Assembly: GCF_949987515.2 (NCBI RefSeq)
Contig: NC_082687.1
Coordinates: forward strand, 19,390,148-19,454,147
Reading direction: 5' to 3'
DNA length: 64,000 nt
From: Delphinus delphis
Lineage: Eukaryota > Chordata > Mammalia > Artiodactyla > Delphinidae
The translations under genes and the position numbers were made by a program. Position 1 is the first letter of the stretch, and each line of letters opens with the position of its first letter. Below are positions 1 to 11,320 of this stretch, piece after piece. The notes under the pieces are model-generated. The model worked only from the letters and a program-made list of their open reading frames with translations. It did no database searches and was not told the DNA's origin.

Positions 1-19
1 AATATCTAATTTTAGAATA

Positions 20-400
20 ATTTACGTCACCCTGAAAAAAAACCCCTGGGCTCAGCATTCACTCTCCATCTGCCCCTAACCCCAACCCCTTGGCAATCAC
101 TAATCTACTTTTTGTCCCTAAGGACTTGCCTATTCTGGACATTCCGTATAAATAGAATGATAACAGCATGTGGTATAAATGATACCGTATAAATGATAAC
201 AGCATGTGGTCTTTGGCGAGTGGCTTCCTTAACTTGACATAATGATTCCCTGTTATAGTATGTATCAGTACTTCATTCTTTATATTGCAGGGTAATATTC
301 CATTGATCAGTTGATGGACATTTGGATCGTTTCCACTTTTTGACTCTTACGGATAATGCTGCTGTGAACATTTGTGCCTCATGATTTTCCAAACTTGATA
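20..400 (-). mobile_element. Old L1 3' region, antisense
   Basis: The text on the + strand is the reverse complement of the L1 3' end. It includes the 'GGTAATATTCCATTGATCAG' type stretch near 291 and 'GATGGACATTTGGATCGTTT' near 313. It is diverged, so an old L1M-class copy is likely. It contains a short local duplication at 144-210. Confidence 0.7.
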
Positions 401-954
401 CCAGAGAGCAACTCTCAATCCTACTCATTTTGCCTCAGCTGAGCAGGTTTTCAACATTTCGAGGCAGCTATTCTACAATAAGAGAAAAGAAGTAGAGGGG
501 AGAGAACAGTCCCTTATTTCAGTTTTCCGCAAGGCCCAGGTACACCACCCCTCTTCCCACAGTTTGGTCACATGATCTGTTAAAATGTCTCATTTTACAT
601 AACCTGATTTGGGCTGGGATTCTGTCATGTGCATACAAAAGAGTTCAGGCTGATACATGACTTCTGATAAAACCTTAAACCGTGCTACCAGCAGTGAAGC
701 TGTTTAAATAATAAAAGTCCAAAGTTTAGAAATAACTCACAGCTGCTCCCTCATTGTACCTCTCTCATCTCTTTGTGGAAATAAGCTGCCTGTGGAAATA
801 AACCCCAATCTTACTGCGCCAAACCCCAAAACTTACTTTGCTCAGAAGTCTCCCTAATGATATTTAACCACCTCTTCCATTTCGGGCTTAAACAATTTGT
901 TTGCACCTTTATTTAGGGCTTACTTCTTTGTGAATTAAATTATCATTAGTTTAC

Positions 955-1285
955 ATATCTGCCTTCTTCATTAGGCTGTAAGCTCTTTGAGACCTGGGAC
1001 CCTTCTTGTTCAACTATGTGTTTCTAATAGTTCTTACAGTAATTAATTCAGCAAACACATTAATTTTTATATCATCAGTCACCTATTCTTAGAACTGCTT
1101 AGAACTATGCTTAGAACTATGATAGCCCTAGGGATAGAAAAATGAATAAGATCCTTTGAGGGGCTTACATTTTATTATAGGAAGGCTATATTAAAATCAG
1201 TAAGAATAAACTGTATAAGTGTTGTTATGGTAAAAATGAGAATAAGCACAGGGGACAGGAAGTCACAGGAAGGTGTAGTCCATTC
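955..1285 (+). mobile_element. L2-like fragment
   Basis: The block has the typical L2 wording: 'GGCTGTAAGCTCTTTGAGAC' near 973, then a diverged 'agggataga...aataagatcctttgaggggctta' segment. It is heavily diverged. A short tandem of TTAGAACT units lies within it at 1089-1121. Confidence 0.45.
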
Positions 1286-2329
1286 TGTCAGATCATATAA
1301 TCAGGTTTATAGGCGAATCCACTCTTAAGCCCAAGGAGGGAATCCCCTTTAGCTTCTGACAAACAGGTGTAATGGTTAAATCAGGGTTAATCTGTACCAT
1401 AGGTGAGGTCACTAATGAGCCTATTTCAGAGTCACAAAGTGGCCACAAGTCTTCAACTGATCTGTATTGTGATTTCTAGTTCTCTGGGACACATATCAGA
1501 CAGTGGATCTCTTCTCCCTTTGTGTCTGAATAGGAATTAGGTAGCTAGGCCTCCTCCAGGGAATAGAAAGCATCCTAAGAGACTGCTACTAGACCATTCT
1601 CAGTGGTTTTCTTGTGTGGGAGGGAACCACCATACCCTTGTGTAATATGTACTTCTGCAAAGGGTGAAAAAAAATAACACGCCTACCTCATATGTAGCTT
1701 CACTCTTTCTTCTTTAAGGCAGTATTTTTGATGAAAAAAGAACTTGGTGGCAAGATAAATTGCATTCTACCAGTTAGTCACTGAAATCAGATCCCATTTT
1801 ACTAAGTACGAAAGGTATAAAAGGGGCAACTATCAACACTGCTGGTAACCTGTCCACTTCATTCAGTTTCAAGAGAAGACTGAAAAAAATTTACCACTTG
1901 CTAAAGGTATTATAATAATGAATAAGTTACAGTAGATTTAGAAAAAAGGTGACATATTTAGCTCTATGGTACAGTAGCTTTACTGATCTATTATAATTTT
2001 TTGTTTGTTTTGGTGTAGGTTGGAATTCACTTGTGAAAATAGTTTCAGTGCACCAAGGAGCACTTGCCTTTTCCTGAATTGAGCTTACCTTTGAGATTAT
2101 ATTTTAATTATTTTAAATTGGTCAGGCATGGGGATAATTGATCCTCAGCGAGAGTTTTACTCGCTGTAAGGCTAAGCTAACCTTCCTGTGCATGCCCTAA
2201 TCTTCTAAATATCCCAAATAACCCAGTACCTGCTCTATAATAATATTATATTTTCTCTGTTACAATGTTGGAATACTCTATACTTTATTACAATTTCTAT
2301 TATTTGTCTTATGGAACACACTCTAAGAA

Positions 2330-2400
2330 TAGAAATTATGACACATAGTAGGTACTCAATATATAGTTGCTGACTGACTAGATAATCATCCATCATAATT
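2330..2400 (+). mobile_element. L2/MIR 3'-end-like fragment
   Basis: It contains 'CACATAGTAGGTACTCAATA' near 2342, the usual tail of L2 or MIR copies, followed by a degenerate 'gctgactgac' end. It is short and diverged. Confidence 0.4.
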
Positions 2401-4080
2401 ATTTTGAATATTCACTTTTTTTTTCAAATTCCTTAGTGCTATTTCATGACAAGTATTCATTGTGCCTATAAAACAAAAATCTTTTATTTTTAAGTTGAAT
2501 TTTTGTTAACTTAATTATTATACTATTAGGATAATTTTATGAATTATATACTTTAGCATATGAAATGTCCATCATTTATACATCATTATTAGAATATTAT
2601 ACACATAGAAGATGCTCAGTATGTATTTATAGAGTGAAAAATAACTTTTATTTTTAATCTTAAATTTTTTAATTTATTTTCTTCTATTTGAGTTACTTGC
2701 AATATTACTTTCAGTAATTTCCAAAATAAAAGGCAGATTTTTTTTTCAGTAGGAAACAAATGTAAGAAAACTTACGCAAAATATTTGCAGTGGCACAAGA
2801 CTAAATATATTTCTTAGATCCCTCAGCAAAATTTTTCAAAGTGCTCTCCCATTCACATCTCTAGCCATTAGACAAATTTATCATACCCCTAACTTCCTCT
2901 GTTTCTGTGGCTACCTCCAGGGAGGTAGCTATATCCGTGACTTAAACTCTTATCTATCTTCTCTCAGTATAGTTTTCAACATCCCTCTCCTATGTATATT
3001 TGACCTAGAGTCACAAAGAAATCACCCCTTAATAATGTCTTCTCTTTCCTTCAAAAGCATACATGATGTTTTTGATTCCAGGAGATCTTAATGAAGAAAT
3101 ATTTTTCATTGATCCCAATAATGATGGCCTGAGATTTCCCATAGCTATTCTCAAAGGCTTGGGATCCATGAACTCTACTTGAGGTCTAGCAAGAGAATGT
3201 AGAGCCTGTGACATTGAGAGCCCTCTGTCCTGAAATCTCAGATGACTCATGAGGGCAGAAGTCCTCCATGGCTGTCCTCTTAAAAAGATGAATTGGGACC
3301 ACACAGCTGGTCTCTCGGGAGGTGGGGAATGCACTAGCCACAGGAAAGGAGCAAAATGAACTCTCAGAAGACCTACAGTTCTCTTGGTATTGGTTTCATG
3401 GCACCAACATTTCTGTTATTTGCTTTTGGAAAACGAAAACTCAATTTTTTAGTGAGAATTCTCACCATAAAATGCCATTTTCTGTTCTGATATCCCTTTT
3501 TAGCTCTTTGTAGAGTCAGTTATGTTAACTGCTTTTTCTTCTCTGAATGAGTGTTTCAGACATTGATTGCAATGACTTGCTTTTCACATCATAATCCAAG
3601 ATGATAGGGACTTTAGCAGGAAACTTACTTCACTTCCCTCAAATAACTGTCTGCATTATCTTCTCTTCTAAACTGTTAACAGGCTATTCACTGCCTTTTG
3701 AAATTGTGTGGTAGATGTGGGAAATACCTTCTATATGCTCTTCTAATTTTTGGACGGTGTCAAGGGGCACAATTATTAGAACCTGCCCTAAGCACACTAA
3801 TAGCTAGTTACACCATTGGCTGAAACATTATCTTTGCTTCTCTTCCTGTTGAAATTTGCTTCCAAACCACTTCCTGTTGTTGTCTTCTAGTTCCAAACTC
3901 CCAAATTCAATGTTTCTTTACTATGATTTATTTATAACGGAAACTGCCCCAATAATCACATTGCTTACAAGAATATCCTTGACCCCTCCAGTTGTCCAAA
4001 GGTATTTTTCAATTACTATAGAACCATTTAGTATTACTTTATCTGATACAACTCTCCACAAAAACTGAAGCACAATATCT

Positions 4081-4215
4081 AGAAGGCAGAGTTTTTGGAA
4101 GCAAGGGCTGTATCTTTTCATCAGTGTATGTCCAGTGTCCAGCACTGTATCTTGGATATGATAAGCACTTACAAAAATCTCTTTGAATGACTTAATAAAT
4201 GAATAAATAAGTGAA
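4081..4215 (+). mobile_element. L2-like 3' end
   Basis: The order is 'gaaggcagagtttttggaagcaagggctg', then 'ccagcactgtatcttgg', then 'aataaatgaataaat'. This matches the order of motifs at the 3' end of L2-class LINEs. Confidence 0.5.
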
Positions 4216-4895
4216 TAATGAAAATGTGAAGAGCAGTGACTCCTTTTATCAATCCTGTAGATTGAAGCTAACAGGTTCAGCTATTGAGAGACCTGTGGTG
4301 AGTTAGGTGCTGAGGAAAACATTATAAGTAGGGTATGGAGTGGGACTGAAAACTTTATCTAATCAATAATTACAGGGTAAACACAGAAGCAAATTATCAG
4401 AGTTCTCAAAGAAAGCCAAAACAAGCAAAAAGAGAAATAGAGAATTTTAGATTTTTTTACATTTAAACATTTTATAGTATTGTTTCTTAAAACTCAGATA
4501 TAGGAATCAAGCTCCGTTCCAGCAAACTCACTTTCACTTGTTAGCACAGGCAGGGGTGAGGATGGGCGGCAGTGGGTGTGGTGGTATCAGCTATGGTACA
4601 AGCAGAAAACAACTTGATTAGTTCCACAAGTCATCTTTAATTGAACAGAAAAGTGAAGATTCAGCACATCTACACAACCAAGAGAAGAAAGAAGTACATG
4701 ATGCAAACAGCCCTGCAGGAAGGCATATCAAAGAACTACCATATCCAGCAATTAACAGTGAAATATTATTCCATAGGGACTTAGCAAATTAATGCTAAAG
4801 GGAATTGTATATTCTTTAATATATGTTCATTTAGAAGAATGTAAAATTTTTTCCTTATTAATGAATGTCTCCAAACACTCAATTTATCGCCGTAG

Positions 4896-5375
4896 GTTGG
4901 TGTCAGCTTTCTGTTGCTACTCTAACAAACTACCACAATCTTAGTAGCTTAAAACAACACTAATTTATTATCCTACAGTTTGGGAGGTCAGAAGTTCAAA
5001 ATCAGTCTCACTGGGCTTAAAGACAGGCGTCAGCAGAGCTGGTTCCTTTTGGAGTCTCTGTAGGGGAATCTATTTCCTTGTCTTTTCCAGCTTGTGGAGG
5101 AGACCTACATTCCTTGGCTTGTGGCCCCTTCCTCACGTTATTCAAAGCACATTACTCCAATCTCTGCTTCCTCATCCTGTCTCTTCTCTGACTTTCCTGC
5201 TTCCATCTTATAAGTGCTCGTGTAATTACATTGGCTCACCTGGGTAATCCAGGCTACTCTTCCCATCTCAATATCCTTAACTTAATTCCACCTTCCATGG
5301 AATGTAAGGTAATAAATACACAGGTTCTGGGGATTCATATGTGGACATCTTTAGGGGGCCCATCACACAATTAGA
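4896..5375 (-). mobile_element. MLT1-type (MaLR) LTR, antisense
   Basis: On the + strand it starts with a 'tttctgttgctactctaacaaactaccacaatc' type stretch and ends with 'GGGATTCATATGTGGACATC' near 5332. This is the reverse complement of the sense copy at 26982-27560. About 480 bp is close to the usual length for this LTR class. The subfamily is not resolved. Confidence 0.7.
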
Positions 5376-6589
5376 TTAGTATGAAAGAAGTCAGTTAAAT
5401 GTGAGGAAGGATAAGAAAATGAAGAAAGCCTCCCAGCAACAACAACAAAGAAAGTATTATTGCTAAGAAATTCCTTCGTACCTTCCTAGTATTTGGTCTA
5501 GTTTTGAACTAGAAAATAAGTTGTATAATAACACTCTATAAGAATAATATAATTCAGTGTCTGAAGATCTGGACATGTCCTTCGAGAGGAAAATTCTCCA
5601 ATAATAAATAGCCATGAAGCAGCAAAGTACTCTTTCACTTTTACAATAGTTTGCTGCATTAGGAAAGAACCTGTTTTGTTCTTTAAAGGGATCCAGAATC
5701 TAAAAGTAGAAATAAAACCAGCAGAATTAGCAAAAGCACCCAGTCTGCAAGGGCACAAGAAATCAGCCACTGCAATTGCAACAGGGCAACAGTCAAAACA
5801 GCCTCAGACATCCAGTTATTGGAACATAGCGTCCGTGTGAGACCCTTATAATTTCTACCGAGTAGAGTAATAATACTGAGGCTGTCAGTATGCTGCTAGA
5901 GAAAAAGAATGCAAGGGACGAAAATCAATAGATCCAAGAGTTTGATATATTGAGAAACTAGAAACCAACTGTGGCTAGCATTTTTTGTCATTGTATAATA
6001 GAGGAAAAATCAGAAACCTGCTATTACACACTGCTGGTAGCATTCTGCCTGAAAAAGCATCTCAGTGTGAGAATTACTAAGTGCCTCTTCCCTGAGAACA
6101 AGTGTGAACCAAGAGATAACCCAGCATTTCAGACAGTATCATTTCCTTAGGGGAGAAAGTAGGGGGAAAATAAAGTCAACTGTGACTAAAGTTGTGTTTG
6201 ACACTAAGAAACAAGACCAAAATGAGTGAAAACATTTCTAAAATATCTTTTTGTAAATGCATAGGCAAAGTTAGAATACATGTAAGACTTAGGTCACGGC
6301 CTCTGTGTGTGTCATCTCCACACATTTTCTTTTCTTTGTGAAAACAATGTCTACATAGTCTCAACCAATAGTGCCAGTATTGTAATGAACTATGAGTACG
6401 GTTCATGCCTATTTTTAAGGAGATAGATGCTCATTTCTATGAGATTTTTGCTCTGTGGGAAAGTGAGTAGGAAAACAAAAGCAATTTTTTGATATGTATA
6501 TGTATAACCTTGCCTATGATGTCCATGTAATTTTTAGCAATAACTTTATGTGACCTTAAAAGGAAGAGAAGGCTTCTAACTAAGAGGGA

Positions 6590-6790
6590 AGGCTATAGGG
6601 TCAGATCTGGGATTGAATTCCAGCTCTGTCACTTAAAACTTTTAAAATCCAGATTCCTCATTTATAAAATATAGTTAAAGCCACATTGTTTTGAGAACCA
6701 AATGACATGAACACTGTGAAACACTTACATAGTGCTTGGCACATAGAATACTTAAAACGAGTAGCTATTAACAGCAACATTAATAAAACA
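6590..6790 (+). mobile_element. MIR SINE
   Basis: It has the MIR core order: 'GGATTGAATTCCAGCTCTGT' near 6610, a 'cctcatttataaaat' stretch, and 'TAGTGCTTGGCACATAGAAT' near 6731. Confidence 0.7.
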
Positions 6791-7109
6791 AGAATGAACG
6801 AATAAGTAAAGGGGCTAAGCTGTTACCTCATAACTTTTGAACAAGAGCTATGTTCTCATTCCGTACCTGAAACAAAAACAAACCTATAATAATTTTTGAA
6901 CTTTAGTAGATTTTTAAAGATTTTCTAGCACAAAGCCTTAACCAACGAAGTAGTTTTAAAAAACAGCCCATAATTTTAAACACATTTTTGTTTTTATTTT
7001 ACCAGGATCACATGGATATAAATTGTGGATGTGAGCATCTGAAAACATACTTAATTATCCTATGTACTGTAAGTCTTCTATGTGTATTAGAGGAGACAGC
7101 GTCATAAAA

Positions 7110-7265
7110 TTGTATAGCTGGCAGAGACTCGAATATAATTATTCCAATTTCCTCATTTAGCTGAGATTATGCAAGGCTCAGAAATACTGAGAATTGCCCC
7201 GGTTGCCCAGATAGTGAGGTGGAGAGTCAAGATGACATCCGCAGCCTTCTGACTTCCAGTCCGGG
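7110..7265 (-). mobile_element. MIR-like fragment, antisense
   Basis: The + strand reads 'ttcctcatttagctgagattatgcaaggctcagaaat' followed by 'gaattgccccggttgcccag'. This resembles a diverged reverse complement of a MIR body. The assignment is weak. Confidence 0.35.
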
Positions 7266-7448
7266 GTTCTTCAGACATGTGACAGATACAGTTTGCTATC
7301 TAAAGACTATCCTTCTTTGCAAATCTTTGTGTGCTGGGGGGAGGGGGAATGAGCATTGTGTATTTCGTAGAACAAACTGGGATGCCTTTGAAGATGTGGA
7401 CACTTAACAGGGGAGCGGGAGCTGGAATGTGTATATCACTTTCTCCTC

Positions 7449-7671
7449 AAAATCTTTGTCAGGGCTTCCCTGGTGGCGCAGTGGTTGAGAGTCCGCCTGC
7501 CGATGCAGGGGACACGGGTTTGTGCCCTGGTCCGGGAAGATCCCACATGCCGTGGAGCGGCTGGGCCCGTGAGCCATGGCCGCTGACCTGCGCGTCCGGA
7601 GCCTGTGCTCTGCAACGGGAGAGGCCGCAACCGCGAAAAAAACCAAAACAAAACAACAAAAATCTTTGTCA
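7449..7671 (+). mobile_element. Young CHR-type SINE with target-site duplication
   Basis: The tRNA-derived head begins with 'GGGCTTCCCTGGTGGCGCAG' near 7462. The body continues through 'GCGTCCGGAGCCTGTGCTCT' near 7592 to an A-rich tail. A perfect 13-bp duplication, AAAATCTTTGTCA, flanks it at 7449-7461 and 7659-7671. The SINE proper is 7462-7658. It lies about 1.4 kb upstream of the BANK1 start codon. The intact duplication and low divergence indicate a recent insertion, and the body is the form found in cetaceans. Confidence 0.93.
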
Positions 7672-8852
7672 CAGTATCTTTTGTGAAGAAGATACATCAC
7701 TTAGGGCATTGTCTCCCCAATGGATTGGTTTAAGACGACTTATGCTTTCCTCAGAACTGAATTCCTGGAACTCTTGACCAAGAGTTTATATGCACCCTGC
7801 AATCCAAACCCTCTGTCTTTACCTTATTGTACTGCGGTCTGTTGGTAAACAGGCATTTGTAGAAGACAGTAAACTTGTCAATATGATATTATTTCATAAA
7901 TTAGATAATATCTTTTGCTCCATTATTTCAAATACAGGAAATCAACTTAAAGTTAATAATGAGGTTAAAGGAACAATTGGAAAGCGGATAAAGATACCTA
8001 TAATAGTTTTCAAAATTTGCTGACATTTCTCCAAGTTTACTTCATTATGGTATAAAATGTAAAAAAGTACAATTATGTGAAAGAAAAGTTTAACAGTTTG
8101 ATACTTTGACAGTTGATTTTCTAAAAAAGACTTTGTGAGATAAATAATTGCTACACAAGCCTCCCTCCTTTAGGTTTTTTTTCTAAAAAGAGGGAGAGGG
8201 ACATTTAGGCGTGAACGATTACCAAAACTTCAAATTGATCTTCAAAAATATTTTTAACATCAGAACGTAAATTAGTAATTTAGAGATCCTTGAGAGAACA
8301 AGGGACATTTATTTTAAGGCTCTGGGGGAAACTCTTGAGTATTTCACAGTCTTTAAAGCAAACAAACAAAGGACCTATTTAGATCCATAACTTTATTATT
8401 TTTTTTACTAGGCCGGTTCTGACTTGGAGCAGGAATAGGAAATAAATTTTTAGGATTTAAAAATCATTTTATAATTTATGGCTCTAGCTTAAAATTTCTG
8501 GGCAAAATGCAATATCAGAAACAAACAGTGAACCAACCCAAAAAACCCTCCAAACAAACAAAAAAACCAACTACGTATCTACATGTACATCTTTATACCT
8601 TTACTGATACATCCATATCTGTATGTCTATATCTCTTAGTCCCCTTTTCCAGCAAGTGTCTACTTCTGGTATCCCTGTTCCTGGAAGTGGAAGCATCGTG
8701 GAAGCCCTTGAATGGGACAAGAAGGGCTACAGGAACAGGTAGCCTAGCTCAAAAAATGTCCTGAGTGAAAAGATGAGGCGGGAACAGGACCAGAGAGTGT
8801 TAGGAGAAACCAAAGCGTCCTAAAAAGAAGGCCCGAGCAAGCCCTTGAGCAG

Positions 8853-8862
8853 TTTCACTTCC
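8853..8862 (-). promoter_or_regulatory. ETS/IRF composite element (EICE), GGAAGTGAAA
   Basis: The minus strand reads GGAAGTGAAA, an exact match to the EICE consensus GGAANNGAAA. PU.1 or SpiB with IRF4 or IRF8 bind this element in B cells and myeloid cells. It lies at the left edge of the CpG island, about 200 bp upstream of the BANK1 start codon. BANK1 is mainly a B-cell gene, so the placement makes sense. A 10-bp match can occur by chance; function is inferred. Confidence 0.55.
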
Positions 8863-9063
8863 GCGGGGCGCCCAGCGTGGCGAGCCCTCGCCCTGAGGCC
8901 CGCGCCCCGGGGCTGCGTTTCCGGGACCTCGGCCGCAGCCGCCGCGGTGGGAAGCGGGCTGAGGACGGTCGGGGGCCCGGAGACCAGCTCGCGGAGAACC
9001 TCAGACCGGGAGAGTCCGGGCTCGGCGGGCACCTGTCCAGGCGCCCGGGCTTCAGCAGCCGCG

Positions 9064-9133
9064 ATGCTGCCAGCAGCGCCGGGCCGGGCGGGCGGGAGTC
9101 GGGAATGGCCCGCAGGCGGCCCAGCGCCCCGAG
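9064..9133 (+). CDS. BANK1: BANK1 coding exon 1 (start codon, residues 1-23 plus one base)
   Basis: This exon holds the start of B-cell scaffold protein with ankyrin repeats, a cytosolic adaptor that links the B-cell receptor and Lyn to IP3-receptor calcium signalling. Translation from the ATG at 9064 gives MLPAAPG..., the same first seven residues as human BANK1. The rest of the exon is proline/glycine/alanine-rich and diverged (residues 8-23). The frame upstream is open but has no earlier in-frame ATG back to 8845, so 9064 is the natural start. A G lies at -3. The exon ends at CCGAG before a GTGGGT donor at 9134. The 70 coding bases leave one base over (phase 1), exactly what exon 2 needs. 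The split codon 24 reads GAA (Glu). It sits inside the CpG island. Confidence 0.9.
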
Positions 9134-10009
9134 GTGGGTGTGCGCGCGGCCGGGCGGCCGGAAGGAGGCCAGCCCGCCCCGGGGTCCCGCGGAGACTGTG
9201 CGCCTCGAGGCCGCGGGACCACGGCTGCCGCTCCGCCGCGCAGCCGGCTTCTGTCGCGGGCTCCTTGCCGGGGGAATCGGGACGCGACGCGGTGGGAGCG
9301 CTCCTTGAATCTGGGCGGCGTGGCACCGCCGGTGCCGCAGCTTCTGAGTAGCTGGAACTTTCCCGAGCACCCGGGACAGGCTCCTCTAGTTTCTAAAATC
9401 AGCTTGGAACGTGTTTTAAAGTTATTCATCAGCCTAAAACTTTTGTCAACATGGCAAACCTGCCCTTTGGTAGCATCGCCCGTTTACCTGCCAGGTCTCC
9501 CAAAATCCAATCCGGTAAATTTGGCCTGTGACCTACTAATCAGACAGGTTACTTTCTGTAAAAACTCCTCGAAACACAGATTTTCTTAACTTGTTGAAAG
9601 GAAAAGCAGTCCGTTCGGTTGAATACATAAATGCATTTATGGGTCAAACAGAAGTTAAGGCACTTGTTTTCATTCCTTTTTGAAGTATGTCAAATGCATT
9701 TGTGAATTGTACACTGATTATAAAAAGTGTTCAGTTTTGAAAATTAAAAAGAAAAGGCTTCCACTTGGATATTAAGATTCCTGGAGATGTTCACACTGAG
9801 ATGTGCGATAAGAAAATCTGAGTGAAATTCTATTAATTTGCTGAATGGAGTTTCTCATAGCTTATTAGCATTTTGTTAAGTAATGAAATTATGACTTTAG
9901 CTGTTTCTCTTGGCAAGTGTTTTTTTTCATATATAAATTTTAAAAGACTGTTTTTCAGTTAAAATGGGGGTATTTGTGGCAATGGAAATGGCAAGAAAGG
10001 AATTATATC

Positions 10010-10081
10010 TTAATATGTTAACTTTCTAAATGTTAAACATTATTCTGAAAACTGTGGTCTGATGGACTGCATCTGTGCTTG
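10010..10081. repeat. 72-bp dispersed duplication, copy 1
   Basis: The segment from TTAATATGTTAACTTTCTAA to the 'gcatctgtgcttg' end recurs at 11246-11320 with only a few substitutions and a 3-bp length difference. I do not recognise it as a known transposon. Both copies have the same orientation. Confidence 0.85.
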
Positions 10082-10604
10082 GTTCAGTAAATAAACCAGC
10101 CTTGTCTTTTGAACCTTGAGTAGGTTAGCTCTTTTGTAATTTCAACTGAACAATTTAGGTAAATAGAATCAGCTACAATTTGTTTCAAACTTCTAGATGG
10201 AGCACTTTAGCCAGAACATGACTATTATTTTACTTAATACTCAAGTAATACTTTGAGGTATTTGCCATTGTGAATAATGCTGGAGTGATGTGAACCAATT
10301 TTTGTCTCATCCTGAGTAGCCCTGTTCCTCCCATGCGTTTCCCCCCATCTCCTTTGGTCCTTCCAATATGGTATTTATTACTTGCTTCATTTGTCTCCTC
10401 ATCTGGCTCAGGTAATGACACTTTTCTTATACTGAGCTATCTTTTTGTTATTAACCCATGCCATTCCTAGATATGAAGAGTATTCTAAAAGAACTATTTC
10501 TGATTAATCCTTTTTTAAAAAATGGATACCTTTCCGTGTGACCTCTGTGTCTGCTTTGGGCAAGTGTCTCCACAGCATCTTAGACTTTGGCTTAATGTGA
10601 CACA

Positions 10605-10740
10605 TTAAGGGTCAGTTAGTCCAACTGCCTCATTTTAGACATGCGAAAACTGAGACTCAGGGAGTGATTTGCCCACAGTCCCATAACCAATAACTATTTG
10701 AAGATCCTGTTCATCATTTCACCAACAATCTTTACCTGCC
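10605..10740 (-). mobile_element. MIR-like fragment, antisense
   Basis: The + strand contains a 'cctcattttagacatgcgaaaactgagactcagggag' type stretch followed by 'atttgcccacagtc'. This is the reverse complement of the MIR core and tail region. Confidence 0.5.
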
Positions 10741-11245
10741 CACCCCCAAGACTTGTGTAGTGATATGAGTGTAAAATGGGCAAACACAGTTTAAAGTGGT
10801 AAATACAGTTTCATGCCTATGAAGATTATATGTCTAGCATTAGGTGTATTGTGTATTTGTAATGACAATATCTTGTGTTTACTGCCATCAGAGAAATCTT
10901 TGAGTGTCCAACTTGTCCTTTAATGGAAGCAGAAAAGATACGATACCCAGAACTAAGACAGTGTGAAAATGGTGCACAGTGGTGAAAATTCCGCTTAGAC
11001 TTTATTTTCTGGCTTTATGTTTAACTAGATACTGTCCACTAATGTCCAAAAGAGAAGTTCCTTCCTTGTTTTATTCCAAAACTAATGTTTAAATTTAAAC
11101 TGCTACCTTCAATAAGGACTGTTTATTAAAGCACAGATTGCTCCCTACCCCATAGTTTTTGTATTTTTTATTATTTGATGCCTCTGATGAAGAGAGAGAT
11201 CAGTTGTTAGGTTAAAAGCAGAAAGCATCTGTCCTGTCTCACATT

Positions 11246-11320
11246 TTAATATGTTAACTTTCTAAACGTTGAACATTAACATTCTGAAAACTGTGGTCTG
11301 ATGGACTGCATCTTTGCTTG
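11246..11320. repeat. 72-bp dispersed duplication, copy 2
   Basis: This is a near-identical second copy of 10010-10081, about 1.24 kb downstream. It carries a few substitutions (for example 'aacgttgaac' for 'aatgttaaac') and 3 extra bases after 'aacatt'. Confidence 0.85.

Larger units (their letters stand above)
1..8800. other. 5' flank of BANK1, non-coding
   Basis: I see no exon here. The block is AT-rich and carries old repeats listed separately (L1, L2, MIR, MLT1) and one young CHR SINE. The stretches 1300-2330, 2400-4080, 5380-6590 and 7680-8500 hold nothing I can name. In human the gene upstream of BANK1 is PPP3CA, and some annotated BANK1 transcripts start further upstream, so this flank could be an intron of a longer isoform. 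That is background knowledge and not visible here. Confidence 0.6.
8830..9340. promoter_or_regulatory. BANK1: CpG island / BANK1 promoter and first exon
   Basis: This is an abrupt, about 500-bp block of very high G+C with many CpG dinucleotides in otherwise AT-rich sequence. It surrounds the BANK1 start codon. There is no obvious TATA box just upstream, which fits a CpG-island promoter. The start of transcription cannot be placed from sequence. Long open frames on both strands here follow from the lack of stop codons in GC-rich DNA and are not evidence of extra proteins. Confidence 0.85.

Noticed and set aside
7331..7777. 148-codon open frame on the + strand
   Set aside because: Most of it translates the CHR SINE at 7462-7658. 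Similar frames recur over the other CHR copies near 17600, 36900 and 49400.
8678..8686. STAT-type palindrome TTCCTGGAA upstream of the CpG island
   Set aside because: It is an exact match but only nine bases long, outside the island and without any supporting context, so chance is a fair explanation.
9107..9125. CTCF-like stretch in exon 1 (CCGCAGGCGGCCC)
   Set aside because: It has several mismatches at informative positions of the CTCF core, and such strings are expected in GC-rich DNA.
8820..9589. Several long open frames on both strands over the CpG island (up to 171 codons)
   Set aside because: GC-rich DNA has few stop codons. Apart from the 70-bp BANK1 exon 1, none shows recognisable protein sequence, and most lack an ATG start.
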